Source: a virus
Strand: one strand, 5' to 3'
Length of the DNA: 50,063 nt
IMG/VR virus record: IMGVR_UViG_3300037245_001177
Location: 1-50,063 of that record
The notes under the pieces were generated by a model, which saw only the letters and a program-made list of their open reading frames with translations, did not search any database and was not told the origin of the DNA. Numbering within the stretch: position 1 is the stretch's first letter; each line of letters starts with the position of its first letter. Both the position numbers and the translations under genes were made by a program. This document shows positions 49,517-50,063 of this stretch, piece by piece.

Positions 49517-50063
49517 TGGGATTTTTAACATGGGCAGATAAGGTTGGTATTATACCAAAAAAAATAAGAATTAATCAATGGCAAGATGATGATGCTAATG
49601 AGACAAAAACTGCTGTAAATGATAATGATACTAGGATAGGTGTTTTAGAGCCTAAAGTAACTTCGCTTGAAACTGGTCAAACAGGGGGGTTAATATCGTT
49701 CACTACAAAAGCTATATTAGATGCACATACAGATGCTGGAAATAATGATAGTTATAAAGTAACTAATGATAGTACAAGCTCAAACAATGGTTATTATCAT
49801 TGGAGTGGTTCAGCTTATGTTAAAGATGCAAGTTTAGCAAATGGCGAAGTTGCAGAAGGTGATCCTGATGCTGTTGAGGGTGGTAAAATATTTGATAATA
49901 ATAAAATACAGTCTTTATTTGATATAAATAGAGGTTATGTAACTATTGAAAACAATGTTATTACTTTAGGTGTTGGTAATCATTTTTTTATAGACAAAAC
50001 AAATACAACAGTTTCGACTAATGTAGCTATTGAGGAAGTTCATACTTTAGGACATAATGAAAG
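49516..50063 (+). CDS. Tail fibre / receptor-binding protein with GDPD domain (5' part)
   Basis: The 5' part of the gene that carries on at base 2. The start overlaps the stop of the FN3 gene (TAATG). The first residues MGFLTWADKVGIIPKKIRINQWQDDD and a helical NDNDTRIGVLEPKVTSLETG are a typical fibre adapter. The repeated NVITLGVGN module begins near 49930. Full length 821 residues. The window holds 182 codons of this part, the last 53 of which are repeated at the window start. Confidence 0.85.
   Translation, partial: MGFLTWADKVGIIPKKIRINQWQDDDANETKTAVNDNDTRIGVLEPKVTSLETGQTGGLISFTTKAILDAHTDAGNNDSYKVTNDSTSSNNGYYHWSGSAYVKDASLANGEVAEGDPDAVEGGKIFDNNKIQSLFDINRGYVTIENNVITLGVGNHFFIDKTNTTVSTNVAIEEVHTLGHNE
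49905..50063. repeat. End overlap, right copy (circular map)
   Basis: The second copy of bases 1-159, with A in place of C at position 33 of the repeat (49937). The window therefore covers the whole genome once with 159 bases to spare. Confidence 0.95.

Noticed and set aside
1-50063. tRNA, integrase or transposase genes
   Set aside because: No cloverleaf with the usual T-arm GTTCRA, no tyrosine or serine recombinase motif, and no DDE transposase was noticed on either strand.

Overview
The window is one essentially complete genome of a tailed double-stranded DNA phage, opened inside a tail-fibre gene. The last 159 bases (49905-50063) repeat the first 159 with one mismatch, so the map closes into a circle of about 49.9 kb and the gene cut by the window ends is continuous (821 codons, frame kept). 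A 975-residue tape measure protein, an HK97-like capsid block and terminase genes point to a siphovirus. The host is most likely a member of the Bacteroidota, probably a flavobacterium. The DNA is strongly AT-rich, promoters match TTTG/TTG-N19-TAnnTTTG, ribosome sites are A-rich rather than GGAGG, signal peptides end in FGQ or YSQ, and several families are typical of flavobacterial phages (LamG-like exported protein, SprB-like repeat, gp3-type TerS). No integrase, transposase, tRNA or CRISPR array was seen.

Layout. (1) 1-10283, plus strand: tail-fibre and adhesin genes (GDPD-domain fibre, SprB-like domain protein), three genes with Sec signal peptides, then a lysis cassette (holin-like, small membrane proteins, DUF5675, and a lipoprotein-plus-TM protein that fits a one-piece spanin). 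A two-way terminator at 10336-10366 separates this from (2) 10387-25551, minus strand: replication and recombination (DnaB, replication organiser, RusA, YopX, MBL-fold enzyme, RecT, Rad50/SbcC-like ATPase), then an accessory zone of small genes with a PAPS-reductase-like enzyme, a C5 cytosine methyltransferase, a deoxyribosyltransferase-like enzyme and a small HTH regulator. (3) 25852-27758, plus: one orphan gene, then TerS followed by an unusual repeat-in-palindrome. (4) 27914-29543, minus: a short operon of small genes with its own strong promoter and terminator. (5) 29741-30000, plus: two tandem promoter/terminator units with no ORF, then a consensus promoter for (6) 30034-50063 and on to 2077, plus: small genes, metallophosphoesterase, TerL, portal, decoration-like protein, scaffold, capsid, neck, tail tube, tape measure, tail tip and fibre.

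The most unusual feature is a family of about 110-bp non-coding elements in the gaps of the 18-24.3 kb accessory zone. They all point with the genes, begin 20-50 bp after a stop codon and end mostly 25-85 bp before the next start. Their ends are complementary (AGTTGGT...ACCAACT), and the pairing is kept in diverged copies with different bases (AGTTGT/ACAACT, AGTTAA/TTAACT). All carry internal TGAGG motifs. This looks like a structured RNA or a recombination element that turns the zone into a gene-cassette array. Other points of note are paired operators by the HTH gene, a candidate packaging site after TerS, two orphan small RNAs, a structured capsid leader, and a tail gene that needs a -1 shift at a run of nine A.
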